64,000 nt of DNA, taken from contig JBPYFK010000115.1 of NCBI GenBank assembly GCA_051984675.1, positions 1-64,000 on the forward strand. The letters run 5' to 3'. The notes beneath the pieces were generated by a model, which saw only the letters and a list, made by a program, of their open reading frames with translations, was not told the origin of the DNA and made no database searches. Positions 33,835 through 42,504 of the stretch are shown here, piece after piece. The translations under genes were made by a program, and so were the position numbers. The number at the start of each line of letters is the position of its first letter. Positions within the stretch are counted from its first letter, which is position 1. Source of the stretch: JBPYFK01 sp051984675 (GTDB taxonomy: Bacteria; Actinomycetota; Actinomycetes; Mycobacteriales; Pseudonocardiaceae).

Positions 33835-35229
33835 ATGCCCACCACGGATTTGGCGGCCCGGCTGGATCGCCTCCCGATCGGCCGGTTCCACCGGCGCGTG
33901 CTGGTCGCGCTGGCTGTCGCGTTCGTGTTCGAGTTCGGCGACCTCAACACGTTCGCGTACGTCGCACCGGCACTGCAGCGACACCTACACCTGTCCGTCA
34001 GCGAGATCGCGTTCGTCACGTCCGCCTCGTTCCTGGGCATGTTCCTCGGTGCGACCATCGGCGGTCGGTTCGCGGATCGCGTGGGAAGGCGTCCCGCCTT
34101 GCTGCTGGCCATCGCGTTCTTCTCGCTGTCCTCCCTGGCCAACGCGGCAGCGTCGTCCGTACCCACGCTGTCCTGCATGCGGCTTCTGACCGGCATCGGG
34201 TTGTCCGCCATGACCGTCATCGCCACCACGTACCTGTCCGAGACCATGCCGGCGGCGCGCCGGGGACGGATGCAGGCGGGCGTGATGTCGATCGGCCTGT
34301 TCGGTATCCCGATCATGTCGTTCACCGCCCGAGGGCTGATCCCGATCAACGACTGGAGCTGGCGGCTGGTGTTCGTGTTCGGCGCGGTCGGGTTGCTGAG
34401 CCTGCCGTTGATCCTCCGGCTGCCGGAGAGTCCCCGCTGGCTGGCCCGGCAGGGCCGCGCGGAGCGCGCGGAGCAGGTCGTCGCCTCGATCGAGGACGCG
34501 GCAGCCGCCGAGCACGGCTCGCTGCCGGAGCCGGCGTATGCCGCGAGCGCGGGGAACCCGCCCACCCGGAAGGTGGCCTATGCCGAGTTGCTCCGTGGCC
34601 CGGTCGGCCGCCGCACGCTCATGCTCGGGGTTGTCTGGATCTTCCAGACCCTCGGCTTCTACGGATTCACGTCCTGGGTGCCCACCCTGCTGGCTCAGCA
34701 CGGCTTCAGCCTCGTGCACAGCCTGACGTTCTCCGCCCTGACGACGCTGGGCGCCGTGCCGGGTGCCCTGCTGGCCTGGCCGATTTCCGACCGGTTCGGC
34801 CGCAAGATGCCGATCGTGTGGGTGTCGGTGGCGATCGGCGTGTGCGGCCTGGCCTACGGACTGACCTTCAACGTGGTGGCGATCGTCGTGTTCGGGTTCT
34901 GCGTCAACGCGTTGATCCAGACCTTCGCTGCCCTGCTCTACGCCTACACGCCGGAACTGTTCCCGACCGAGCAGCGCAACTCGGGCAACGGCCTGGTGTA
35001 CGGCACCGGACGGCTGGCCAACATCGCCGGTCCGCCGATCGTGGCCACGATCTTCGGTACGTTCGGGTACCAGCCGGTGTTCGTCTACATCGCGGCGTGT
35101 TGGGCCGTCGTGGCGATCACGGTCGCGGCGTTCGGCCCGCGCACCGGTATGCGCGATCTGGAGCGGCTCAACGATGTGGCAGGCGGGCGTGATACCGGCC
35201 AGGAGTCACTGGCTCGATACAGTGCGTAG
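33835..35229 (+). CDS. MFS transporter of the tricarballylate-type operon
   Basis: This is a 12-helix carrier (464 aa) of the sugar porter/aromatic acid-like MFS branch. It has FEFGDLNTFAYVAPALQRHL in helix 1, GGRFADRVGRRPALLL between helices 2 and 3, LPESPRWLARQGR after helix 6, and SDRFGRKMPI in the second half. TcuC of Salmonella is also an MFS carrier, so uptake of tricarballylate, citrate or aconitate is likely from context. The ATG follows AAGGAGG at 9 bases, 30 bp after tcuA. Confidence 0.87.
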   Translation: MPTTDLAARLDRLPIGRFHRRVLVALAVAFVFEFGDLNTFAYVAPALQRHLHLSVSEIAFVTSASFLGMFLGATIGGRFADRVGRRPALLLAIAFFSLSSLANAAASSVPTLSCMRLLTGIGLSAMTVIATTYLSETMPAARRGRMQAGVMSIGLFGIPIMSFTARGLIPINDWSWRLVFVFGAVGLLSLPLILRLPESPRWLARQGRAERAEQVVASIEDAAAAEHGSLPEPAYAASAGNPPTRKVAYAELLRGPVGRRTLMLGVVWIFQTLGFYGFTSWVPTLLAQHGFSLVHSLTFSALTTLGAVPGALLAWPISDRFGRKMPIVWVSVAIGVCGLAYGLTFNVVAIVVFGFCVNALIQTFAALLYAYTPELFPTEQRNSGNGLVYGTGRLANIAGPPIVATIFGTFGYQPVFVYIAACWAVVAITVAAFGPRTGMRDLERLNDVAGGRDTGQESLARYSA

Positions 35230-35267
35230 TCGGCAATCTGTTTCCTCGGTTGAGTGCGCTAGTCTGA

Positions 35268-37460
35268 ATGGTCCAAGACAGGGCGTGGCTTTCGCACCGA
35301 GGAGACACGATCGACTCGACATACGGTGAAAGCTTGCCTCGCCTGGGGCAGGCTGGGCCCACCAGGGGGCCTGAGGGGGACAACGTAGATCGGTTCGGGT
35401 TGCTGGCCGCTGCGGTGCGCGAGTACGCGATATTCGTTCTTGATCCGCACGGCTATGTGACCAGCTGGAATCCGGGCGCGGAACGGATCAAGGGCTACCG
35501 CGCCGAGGAGATCGTCGGGCGGCACTTCTCCGCGTTCCACACGCCGGAGCAGGTCGCCGCCGGCGCTCCGCAGCGGGAGTTGGAGCGGGCCGCCGCGGCC
35601 GGCAGCCACATCGGCCAGGGCTGGCGGGTTCGCAAGGACGGCACGCGCTTCTGGGCCGCGGTCGTCATCACCGCACTGCGGGACTCGAATGGGGCCCTGC
35701 GCGGCTTCGCCAAGGTGGTCCGGGACGAGACCGAGGCCCATACCCGGTTGGAGCGGTCCAGCCAGCGGTTCACCGACCTGTTCGCGCTCACCCCGGTGGG
35801 GATCGGCCTGTTCGACCAGGCCGGGCGGCTGGTCGACGCGAACAGCGCGCTGTGCGGGCTGGTCGGTTACTCCCGGCGCGACCTCGACGGCATGCCCGCC
35901 ACCGAACTGCTCCACCCGCGGGACCGCGCCGAGGACTTCCTCCCCGCAGTCGGCGAGCCGGTGGATCAGTCTGGCGAAGCGAATGTGTCGCATCGGGTCC
36001 TGATCCGTTCCGACGGCCAACCGTTGTACTGCGATCTGCGTCGCGAAGTGTCGGTGCAGGACGACGGGAGCCTGTTCTGGTTGGTGGTGTTCCAGGACGT
36101 CACCGAGCGGCATCAGCAGGCAGAGGCGCTGCGCCACCAGGCAATGCACGACGCGCTGACCGGCCTGCCCAACCGCAGGGCGGTCAATGATCGGCTCAGT
36201 GAGCTGCTGGCCAGCCCGGATGCCGAGCGGGTGGCCGTGCTGTTCTGCGACATCGACAACTTCAAGCGAGTCAACGACTCACTGGGCCACGACGCGGGCG
36301 ACGAGCTGCTGGTCGCCCTGGCCAGGCGGTTGCAGCGCCGGCTGCCTGAAGGGTGTCAGGCTGCCCGACTCTCTGGCGACGAGTTCGTGGTGATCTGCCC
36401 GGACACCGATGCCGTCGGCGGGATTGAAGCGCTGTCCGCAAGCGTCGCGGCGTTGCTGCGCACCGCCGTTCCGCTGCGGAACCAGATCGTGCGGGTGTCC
36501 GCGGCGGTCGGCGCCGCGAGTCCCGGGGGTTCGGAGGTCGGTGGGTCCGGCAGCGCGACGGCTGCGGGGGAGGACCTGCTGCGCTTCGCGGACGCCGCCA
36601 TGTTCGAAGCAAAGCGCCGGGGTACGGGTCGGGTGTCGCTGGCGAACCCGGCGTTGGTGGCCTCCGCCGACCGGCAACTGCAGCTCGAAGGCCAGCTCCG
36701 GGAGGCCATCGACAACGACGGCTTGACCCTGCACTACCAGCCGGTGGTGGCCTCCGACGGGACCGTGGTCACCGCCGAGGCACTCGTGCGGTGGCCGCAC
36801 CCCGAGCGTGGCCTGCTTCTGCCCGACGCGTTCCTCCCGGTCGCCGAGCAGGGCGACCTGCTGGACGAGCTGGATCGGTGGGTGCTGCGCACCGCCCTAC
36901 GGGAGGCGGCGACCTGGCCGTCGGTGCACGGCCGGGGCGTGGGGATCGCCGTCAACCTGGCCGGGCTGATCCCGGACAAGTCGCATTTCGTGCACGACAT
37001 CTCCGAGATCATCCGCGAAACCGGCATCGCATGGCACCGGGTCATCCTCGAACTGGTGGAAAGCTGCCTGATCGACCTACCGTCCCGACCCCGACAGGCT
37101 ATGGAGAAACTCACCGAGCGGGGAGTGCGCTTCGCCGTGGACGACTTCGGGACGGGTTACTCCTCGCTGGCCCGTCTCAAGGACCTCCCGGCCCAGATCA
37201 TCAAGGCCGACCGCCGGTTCGCGGCCGGAGTGGGCACGGACCCGTGTGACTTCGCGGTTGCGCGGGCGGTGGCGGACATGGCGCGTGCGATGGGCCGGCA
37301 ATGCGTCGCCGAGGGCGTCGAGACCGCCACGCAGTTCCACATCCTCTCGAGCGTGGGCGTGGATGCCTGCCAGGGCTGGCTGTTCTCCCGCCCGGTCCCG
37401 GCGCAGCAGTTCCGCGCGATCCTGGAGAGCCAGCCAACGCGCTCGCCGAACCGCGTGTGA
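35268..37460 (+). CDS. PAS-PAS-GGDEF-EAL protein (cyclic di-GMP turnover)
   Basis: This cytoplasmic signalling protein (730 aa) has a first PAS domain at about 45-155 (DRFGLLAAAVREYAIFVLDP) and a second at about 165-280. A diguanylate cyclase domain follows, with SGDEF at 369-373 in place of GGDEF. The phosphodiesterase domain has EAL at 504-506, ELVES, and VDDFGTGYSSLARLKDLP. SGDEF is a known variant that can keep activity. The EAL residues look intact, so both synthesis and breakdown are possible. No transmembrane helix is present. GAGGAG at about 35300 is not followed by a standard start at the right distance, so the ATG at 35268 is uncertain. Confidence 0.9.
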   Translation: MVQDRAWLSHRGDTIDSTYGESLPRLGQAGPTRGPEGDNVDRFGLLAAAVREYAIFVLDPHGYVTSWNPGAERIKGYRAEEIVGRHFSAFHTPEQVAAGAPQRELERAAAAGSHIGQGWRVRKDGTRFWAAVVITALRDSNGALRGFAKVVRDETEAHTRLERSSQRFTDLFALTPVGIGLFDQAGRLVDANSALCGLVGYSRRDLDGMPATELLHPRDRAEDFLPAVGEPVDQSGEANVSHRVLIRSDGQPLYCDLRREVSVQDDGSLFWLVVFQDVTERHQQAEALRHQAMHDALTGLPNRRAVNDRLSELLASPDAERVAVLFCDIDNFKRVNDSLGHDAGDELLVALARRLQRRLPEGCQAARLSGDEFVVICPDTDAVGGIEALSASVAALLRTAVPLRNQIVRVSAAVGAASPGGSEVGGSGSATAAGEDLLRFADAAMFEAKRRGTGRVSLANPALVASADRQLQLEGQLREAIDNDGLTLHYQPVVASDGTVVTAEALVRWPHPERGLLLPDAFLPVAEQGDLLDELDRWVLRTALREAATWPSVHGRGVGIAVNLAGLIPDKSHFVHDISEIIRETGIAWHRVILELVESCLIDLPSRPRQAMEKLTERGVRFAVDDFGTGYSSLARLKDLPAQIIKADRRFAAGVGTDPCDFAVARAVADMARAMGRQCVAEGVETATQFHILSSVGVDACQGWLFSRPVPAQQFRAILESQPTRSPNRV

Positions 37461-37468
37461 GGAAGGGG

Positions 37469-37801
37469 TCAGGCTGCCGCGCGAGCGGTCGCTTCCCGCG
37501 GCGTGTGGCCGTGCGTGGCTTCCTCCCATTCGCGGAGGACGAGGTAGCCGCGCGTCGTCGTGGAAACGCGGTGGCCACGCTCGGCGAAAATCCGGTGCGT
37601 TTCGACCTCGATGAGGTCGGCCGCCCACAGCTCGGACAGGATCTGCCGCAGGTTGTCGAACATCTGCCCGCCCACGTCCTCGGACCATGTGTAACCGAGG
37701 GCTGGGCCGTCTACCCCGGTGTGGTACCGCACCTGGTCTTGGTGCACCGCGCTGAGTGCTGCGTAGCGGAGGTGGGAGAAGGTCAGCCGTGTCATGGTCA
37801 T
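37469..37801 (-). CDS. Small protein, probable winged-helix fold (110 aa)
   Basis: I do not recognise a named family. The protein has helices (FSHLRYAALSAVHQD, MFDNLRQILSELWAADLIEVE) followed by a beta-hairpin-like segment (ERGHRVSTTTRGYLVLREWEEA). That pattern resembles a winged helix and suggests DNA binding. The ATG at 37801 has GAGG five bases upstream, and a promoter with TTGACA/TACTCT ends 30 bases ahead. An ATG at 37825 would make a nearly leaderless transcript. It is divergent from the aldo/keto reductase, which it might regulate. Confidence 0.65.
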   Translation of the reverse strand: MTMTRLTFSHLRYAALSAVHQDQVRYHTGVDGPALGYTWSEDVGGQMFDNLRQILSELWAADLIEVETHRIFAERGHRVSTTTRGYLVLREWEEATHGHTPREATARAAA

Positions 37802-37837
37802 CAGATCCTCGGGGGAGGAGTCCATCGCAGAGCCCAA

Positions 37838-37866
37838 AGAGTAAAGAACACAGGTCATCCTGTCAA
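37838..37866 (-). promoter_or_regulatory. Sigma-70-type promoter for the small winged-helix protein
   Basis: Read on the minus strand, TTGACA (37866-37861) is followed after exactly 17 bases by TACTCT (37843-37838). This is an exact -35 box and a good -10 box. Transcription should start near 37831, giving a leader of about 30 bases before the ATG at 37801. The surrounding region is AT-rich for this genome. Confidence 0.75.
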
Positions 37867-38002
37867 TCTTATGTAAAGACGTTCTTCCTTTGCGATCGAT
37901 CATCTCTCTGATCTCATCGGAAAAGCGGGACCTACTATGGGGCTCGATCGATCAAGGTGACACCGCACCGGCATGGATATCCGACCGGCGAAGGAGATAT
38001 TG

Positions 38003-38977
38003 ATGCGGACGATCACGTTAGGACGGACCGGGTTGGAGGTCTCCCGCATCGCGTTCGGCACCTGGCAGCTTGGCGGGGACTGGGGTTCTTTCGATGAGGA
38101 CGCCGCGGTCGCAGCGATCCGCCACGCGCGCGAACTCGGGGTGAACCTCTTCGACACGGCCCAGGGCTACGGCTTCGGCCGGTCCGAAGAAGTGCTCGGC
38201 AACGCGCTGCGCGAGGAGCTCAAGCGGGACCGGGACGCGCTGGTGATCGCCACCAAGGGCGGCATCAACCCCGGTGCCGAGCGCAGCCGCGATGCGGGTC
38301 GGGAGTTCCTGCGTTCCGGTGTGGAGCAGAGCCTGCGTGCGCTGGGCATCGACTACATCGACCTCTACCAGGTCCACTGGCCCGATCCGCGGACTCCGGC
38401 TGAGGAGACCGCTGGCGCACTCCAGGAAATGGTCGACGAGGGCAAGATCCGCCATGTCGGCGTGTCCAACTACGACGTCGCGCAACTGACGGCCTTCGAA
38501 CGCACCCGGCCGGTGGAAACGCTTCAGCCCCCGTATCACCTCTTCCGGCGCGGCATCGAGCAGGAGGTGCTGCCCTACACGCGCGTACAGGACATCGGCA
38601 TCCTCGCCTACAGCCCGCTGGCAAGTGGCCTGCTCACCGGCAGGATGTCCGAGGACACGACGTTCGAGGACAGCGACTGGCGGGCGCACTCGTCGGCGTT
38701 CCAAGGCGAGACGCTGCGCCAGAACCTCGACGTCGTCGAGCGGCTGTCGGAGTTCGCACGGCAGCGTGGCGCGAGTGTCAGCCAGCTGGCCATCGCCTGG
38801 GTGCTGGCACAGCCAGGCGTGCATGTCGCGATCGTGGGCGCGCGCAGCAGCCGCAACATCGAGAACAGCCTCGCGGCAGCGGACTTCCAGCTGTCGGAAG
38901 CCGATCTCGCCGAGATCGAGCGCCTCACTGCCGACGCGATTTCCATCGAGGGCGCGAACCCCGAGGGCGTCGACTGA
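38003..38977 (+). CDS. Aldo/keto reductase
   Basis: This 324-residue NADPH-dependent oxidoreductase has a (beta/alpha)8 fold. The catalytic tetrad is complete: Asp51 and Tyr56 in FDTAQGYGFGRSEEVLG, Lys85 in ATKGG, and His125 in QVHWPD. The cofactor region IVGARSSRNIENSLAA is near the C-terminus. The substrate is unknown, and the class resembles YajO/Tas-like general stress AKRs. The ATG follows a near-perfect AAGGAGATATTG. A possible -10 (TACTAT, 37933-37938) lies upstream. The gene is divergent from the winged-helix protein. Confidence 0.93.
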   Translation: MRTITLGRTGLEVSRIAFGTWQLGGDWGSFDEDAAVAAIRHARELGVNLFDTAQGYGFGRSEEVLGNALREELKRDRDALVIATKGGINPGAERSRDAGREFLRSGVEQSLRALGIDYIDLYQVHWPDPRTPAEETAGALQEMVDEGKIRHVGVSNYDVAQLTAFERTRPVETLQPPYHLFRRGIEQEVLPYTRVQDIGILAYSPLASGLLTGRMSEDTTFEDSDWRAHSSAFQGETLRQNLDVVERLSEFARQRGASVSQLAIAWVLAQPGVHVAIVGARSSRNIENSLAAADFQLSEADLAEIERLTADAISIEGANPEGVD

Positions 38978-39202
38978 CCGGCTCAGCGAAGCGGTGACGT
39001 CGGCGCGAGGAACGGCTCCGCCGTAGGGGATGCCTTGCGTAACAGCTCGGCGTGCGCGGCGATGTCCGGTTCGCACCTGCGTGGAAGACCTGGCCATGCC
39101 GACGAAATCGGCCGTGAACATGGTTCGTGACCATGTGATGGCCAGGGCTTCCACGCTGCCGCCGGCTGGTTCGAGGACGTCCGCGAGTCGCATCGCCCGT
39201 TC

Positions 39203-40519
39203 TTACAAGGTTGTGCCTCTGGTTTCCGGCGTCTTCAGCACGACCGCGAGCGTCACGGCGAGTAACAGGACACTGTAGACAGTGAACATCCCGGGCGCGC
39301 CGCTGCTGGAGAAGTAGGTCTGCAGGTAGGGTGCGGTGCCTCCGAAGAGCGCCACCGCCACCGAATACGGGAAGGCCATGCCGGACGCGCGCACCCGGGT
39401 GGGAAACAGCTCGGCGTAGAGCGCGGGAAGGATCGACACCGCCGCCGCCTGCACGATCAGGGCGATCGACATCGCCACGGCGAGTTGCCATGCCGCATCC
39501 CGGATCATCGCGTTGAGCGGGAAGCTCAACACCCCGAGAGCGACGCAGTAGAAGATCAGGTTCGGCCTGCGTCCCCAGCGGTCCGAGAGCGCGCCCCACA
39601 CCGGCAGTGCCGCGATGAACACCAGGTTCGCGATCACCCCCGCCCATAGCGCACCGGTGGCGTTGATCTTGTGGACGCTGATCGCGTAGCTGGTGGCGTT
39701 GACCGCCCACGTGTAGTAAAGCACCGTACCGCCCACGGTCAGGCCGACGACTTGCAGCGCCGCACGGCGATGTGCCCACACTCCACGCAGAATCGACTCG
39801 CGCTCGGGACCCGCCTCCCGCTGGGCGCGAAAAGCCAGCGTCTCGGCCAGACTGCTGCGAAGCCACAGCGCATACAGCGACAGCAGTGCGCCGACGATGA
39901 ACGGGATGCGCCAACCCCACGACGACATCTGCGCGTGGCTGAGCACGCTCTGCAGCGCGGCGGCTTCGAGCGTCGCCAGCAGCGTCCCGGTCGTGATCGA
40001 GACGTACATGCTCGACGACCACAAGCCACGCCGCGCCGGCGGAGCGCTCTCGGCCAGGAAGGTGTGCGACGCGCCGATCTCCCCGCCGACGCCGAAGCCC
40101 TGCGCCAGCCGGGCGACCAGCAGGACGAGGGACGCGAGCACGCCGACCCGGGAGTACGTCGGTCCCACGGCGATCAGCAGGCTGCCGGCGGCGGTCACCA
40201 CCATGCAGGACACGAGGGCAGCGCGGCGGCCCCGCCGGTCGGCCATCCAGCCGAAGAAGATGCCGCCGAGCGGGCGCATCAGGAATCCGACCGCGAACAC
40301 GGCGAGGCTGGACAGCACAGCCGAGACCGGGTTGTGGGAGGTGAAGAACTGGGACGCGAAGAACGGGGTGAAGATGACGTAGACGTTCCAGTCGTACCAC
40401 TCCAGCATGTTGCCCGCGCCCGCGCCGAGAACGACGCTGCGCCACGAGCGGTGGAAGGCGGCTTCGGTGGTCGTCGAGGCATTCGAACTGCCGAGCGGAG
40501 GGACCGGACCTGAGGACAT
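39203..40519 (-). CDS. MFS transporter, metabolite:H+ symporter family
   Basis: This carrier (438 aa) has 12 predicted helices and MHS-family marks. GNMLEWYDWNVYVIFTPFF is in helix 1, FLMRPLGGIFFGWMADRRGRRAA follows, and GFGVGGEIGASHTFLAE and LSDRWGRRPNLIF come later. Members import citrate, alpha-ketoglutarate, shikimate or similar acids, and the substrate here is open. It is a paralog of the carrier at 4236-5681. It converges on the aldo/keto reductase. The 225 bp between (38978-39202) hold only shadow frames; I saw nothing convincing there. Confidence 0.88.
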   Translation of the reverse strand: MSSGPVPPLGSSNASTTTEAAFHRSWRSVVLGAGAGNMLEWYDWNVYVIFTPFFASQFFTSHNPVSAVLSSLAVFAVGFLMRPLGGIFFGWMADRRGRRAALVSCMVVTAAGSLLIAVGPTYSRVGVLASLVLLVARLAQGFGVGGEIGASHTFLAESAPPARRGLWSSSMYVSITTGTLLATLEAAALQSVLSHAQMSSWGWRIPFIVGALLSLYALWLRSSLAETLAFRAQREAGPERESILRGVWAHRRAALQVVGLTVGGTVLYYTWAVNATSYAISVHKINATGALWAGVIANLVFIAALPVWGALSDRWGRRPNLIFYCVALGVLSFPLNAMIRDAAWQLAVAMSIALIVQAAAVSILPALYAELFPTRVRASGMAFPYSVAVALFGGTAPYLQTYFSSSGAPGMFTVYSVLLLAVTLAVVLKTPETRGTTL

Positions 40520-40717
40520 GACGGGCTCCCAGTGGCGACCGGGCAGTGACGATCGAGCCGTGGATCACGGTTGGCTACCGGCAACAAGCGCACGATTCTC
40601 CATCCTTGGCGTCAGAATGCCAAGGGGGCGGGCGATAGCGGACGGATCACGCCCATCGGCACGCGCGTAATTGTAGGCGTTGACACGTCACATGATTCGC
40701 CAACGCGGCGGCCGAGG

Positions 40718-40906
40718 CTAACGAACCCACCGGCGGGACTCTGCCCGGTACTCGGCTTGGAGTTCGCGCAGGTGTTCCTCCGAGCAGGCCGTCAGGACCA
40801 CCGGGCGTCGGGTGACCGGGTCGGTCGCGATGCCCCAAGGCAGCCACAGCAGCGTCTCGTCCTCCAACGCGTGGCCGCACCAGTGGCAGTACTCCCTCTC
40901 CGGCAT
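40718..40906 (-). CDS. Small zinc-ribbon-like protein (62 aa)
   Basis: The frame encodes MPEREYCHWCGHALEDETLL, then ACSEEHLRELQAEYRAESRR. A CxxC pair at the N-terminus plus a later Cys and His (CSEEH) suggest a treble-clef or zinc-ribbon fold with a C-terminal helix, like small MYM/TRASH-type zinc proteins. Codon use is normal for this genome. No strong ribosome binding site is seen, so translation may be leaderless. Function is unknown, and the call rests on composition and motif. Confidence 0.6.
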   Translation of the reverse strand: MPEREYCHWCGHALEDETLLWLPWGIATDPVTRRPVVLTACSEEHLRELQAEYRAESRRWVR

Positions 40907-41075
40907 AGCGTCAGGATGCGCGCCCGCGATTCGCCGGTCATCGGGCCAAAAGACCCTGAATGCCTGGTTTGTCGCACGCCAGGTCGTCGCGCACCGATCT
41001 CGGATTCACGGTCCCGCTGGTTGCCGCACCTGGCGAGCAGGCGCTGGAACCGCACCGGTCCGGTCCGTGCCGAGG

Positions 41076-42470
41076 CTACTCCACAATGGACCACTGCACT
41101 TCGGACCGGTTGCGCAGGAGTTCCTCGGCCCGGGACAGGCTCAGCGGTTGCGGCATGGGAAGGAGGTGCCGGACACGGGTGAGCTCGCGGTGCCCGCGTG
41201 CGAGACTGGCGAAGTCTCGTGGGTACGCATGCCGATCGACGCCCAGCAGGGTGCCGACCTTCCGCGCACGATCGGAAAGTCCTTGCCAGTCCGGGATTCC
41301 GGCAAGTCCGATCGACTCGGCGCCGTGGGAGAACAGCATCAGGCGGATCTCGTCGAACGGCTCGGATCGATCGAGGTAGGCGTTCAACGCTCGCACGGAG
41401 CCTTCGGTGTTGAACACCGACCAGAACGGTACGGAGCCGGTGCGGAGGGTCCACCAGGGCTCCAGCAGGAGGAAGCACTCGCCGAGCAGGCGGCTGCTCG
41501 GCAGCCCCCGCTCGGCGTACCACTGCCGGTACAGGTCGGCGACCGCTGCGCTTAGTCGTTCGGGGTGGTCGAAGCGCAGTCGGCCAAGCCGGACATGCTT
41601 CCGCTGAGCGATGTCGTACAGGTCGGTGAGAAGCTCCGGGTCAAACCCCCACTCCGCTTCCGGGCTGTCGGTGTCCACGGCAGGCGGTCGCCAGGCCCCC
41701 CACCGCGACCCATACCGTGCGAGCAGGTCGGCCACCCGATCCCCACCGCCATGGTATTCGCTGGCGGTGGCGCCGCCGAGGGCTCCGAACTGGAACACGT
41801 GCCGGTCGGCGACCCTTGTGGTCGGCCATGTCAGTCCACATTCGACACTGATCACGGTGCCGCCCGGTTGCAGGCAGTGCTCGAGGAACGCGCGGTACGC
41901 CGCCGGCAGCCTGCGCCACTTGACCCGGAAGTACGACATGCCGGCGATCATGAGCCGGTCCTGGTTGGGGTCATGCATGTGGTGCAACCGCAGATCTGGA
42001 TTGTTCTCCAGCAGGGAGGTTCCCGGGCGTAGACCCGCTCGCAGCTCGCCTTCGGCGTCGTCGCGGTCCACGTCCCGGCGGCGGACCGGGATCAGCAGGG
42101 TCTGCGGCAGCCACGGAACGCCGAGCGCGGCGGCCAGATGGATCAGCGCGCCGTTCGACGACCCGATGAAGACGGCCGGATACCGCTGACGCGGGTAGTG
42201 GTCGACCACCCACGAAGCCAGGTCTTCGGACCGGATCTCATGGATGCGCTGCGGTGGGACGGCTTCCGCGACGCCGCTGGCGGCGTAGATCGGGTCGGCC
42301 GCCTGGCTGGGAAGGTGGTTCACGCCGGCCAGCAACGCCGTGAACAGAGGTTCGAGTGTTCCGGGGAGTTGGCCGATGAGCGGGCTGTCGCGACCGGAGA
42401 GGAACCGCGCCAGGGCGCGCAACATCCCGGTCATCGAGTCGAACGAGGCGACGATCCTGCCCGGTTTCAT
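41076..42470 (-). CDS. Conserved-type hypothetical protein (464 aa), unknown family
   Basis: I do not recognise the family. The protein is soluble. It has FIGSSNGALIHLAAALGVPW near residue 95, which resembles a nucleophile elbow (G-x-S-x-G relaxed to GSSNGA). Later it has DPNQDRLMIAGMSYFRVKW and SVECGLTWPTTRVADRHVFQ. The last 200 residues are helical with many Trp and Arg. An alpha/beta-hydrolase-like fold is possible for the first half. The ATG at 42470 lies within an 18-bp repeat. The gene follows the alpha/beta hydrolase by 31 bp on the same strand, so they probably form an operon. Confidence 0.7.
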   Translation of the reverse strand: MKPGRIVASFDSMTGMLRALARFLSGRDSPLIGQLPGTLEPLFTALLAGVNHLPSQAADPIYAASGVAEAVPPQRIHEIRSEDLASWVVDHYPRQRYPAVFIGSSNGALIHLAAALGVPWLPQTLLIPVRRRDVDRDDAEGELRAGLRPGTSLLENNPDLRLHHMHDPNQDRLMIAGMSYFRVKWRRLPAAYRAFLEHCLQPGGTVISVECGLTWPTTRVADRHVFQFGALGGATASEYHGGGDRVADLLARYGSRWGAWRPPAVDTDSPEAEWGFDPELLTDLYDIAQRKHVRLGRLRFDHPERLSAAVADLYRQWYAERGLPSSRLLGECFLLLEPWWTLRTGSVPFWSVFNTEGSVRALNAYLDRSEPFDEIRLMLFSHGAESIGLAGIPDWQGLSDRARKVGTLLGVDRHAYPRDFASLARGHRELTRVRHLLPMPQPLSLSRAEELLRNRSEVQWSIVE

Positions 42471-42504
42471 GATCCCGCCCGGTTTCGTGATCCTGCCCGC
42501 CTCA
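42451..42504 (-). repeat. 18-bp tandem repeat x3 at the junction of hydrolase and hypothetical gene
   Basis: Units start at 42451, 42469 and 42487 (plus-strand form close to ATGATCCCGCCCGGTTTC). The array spans the stop of the alpha/beta hydrolase and the start codon of the next gene. On the minus strand it contains GGGATCAT, the same core as in the 17-bp array at 25712-25796. Confidence 0.88.

Noticed and set aside
36600..37460. Degenerate, inactive EAL domain
   Set aside because: EAL, ELVES and DDFGTGYS are all present, so there is no sign of degeneration.
38978..39202. Minus-strand frame MRLADVLEPAGGSVEALAIT as a gene remnant
   Set aside because: The frame runs on antisense to the aldo/keto reductase and I could not link it to any family.
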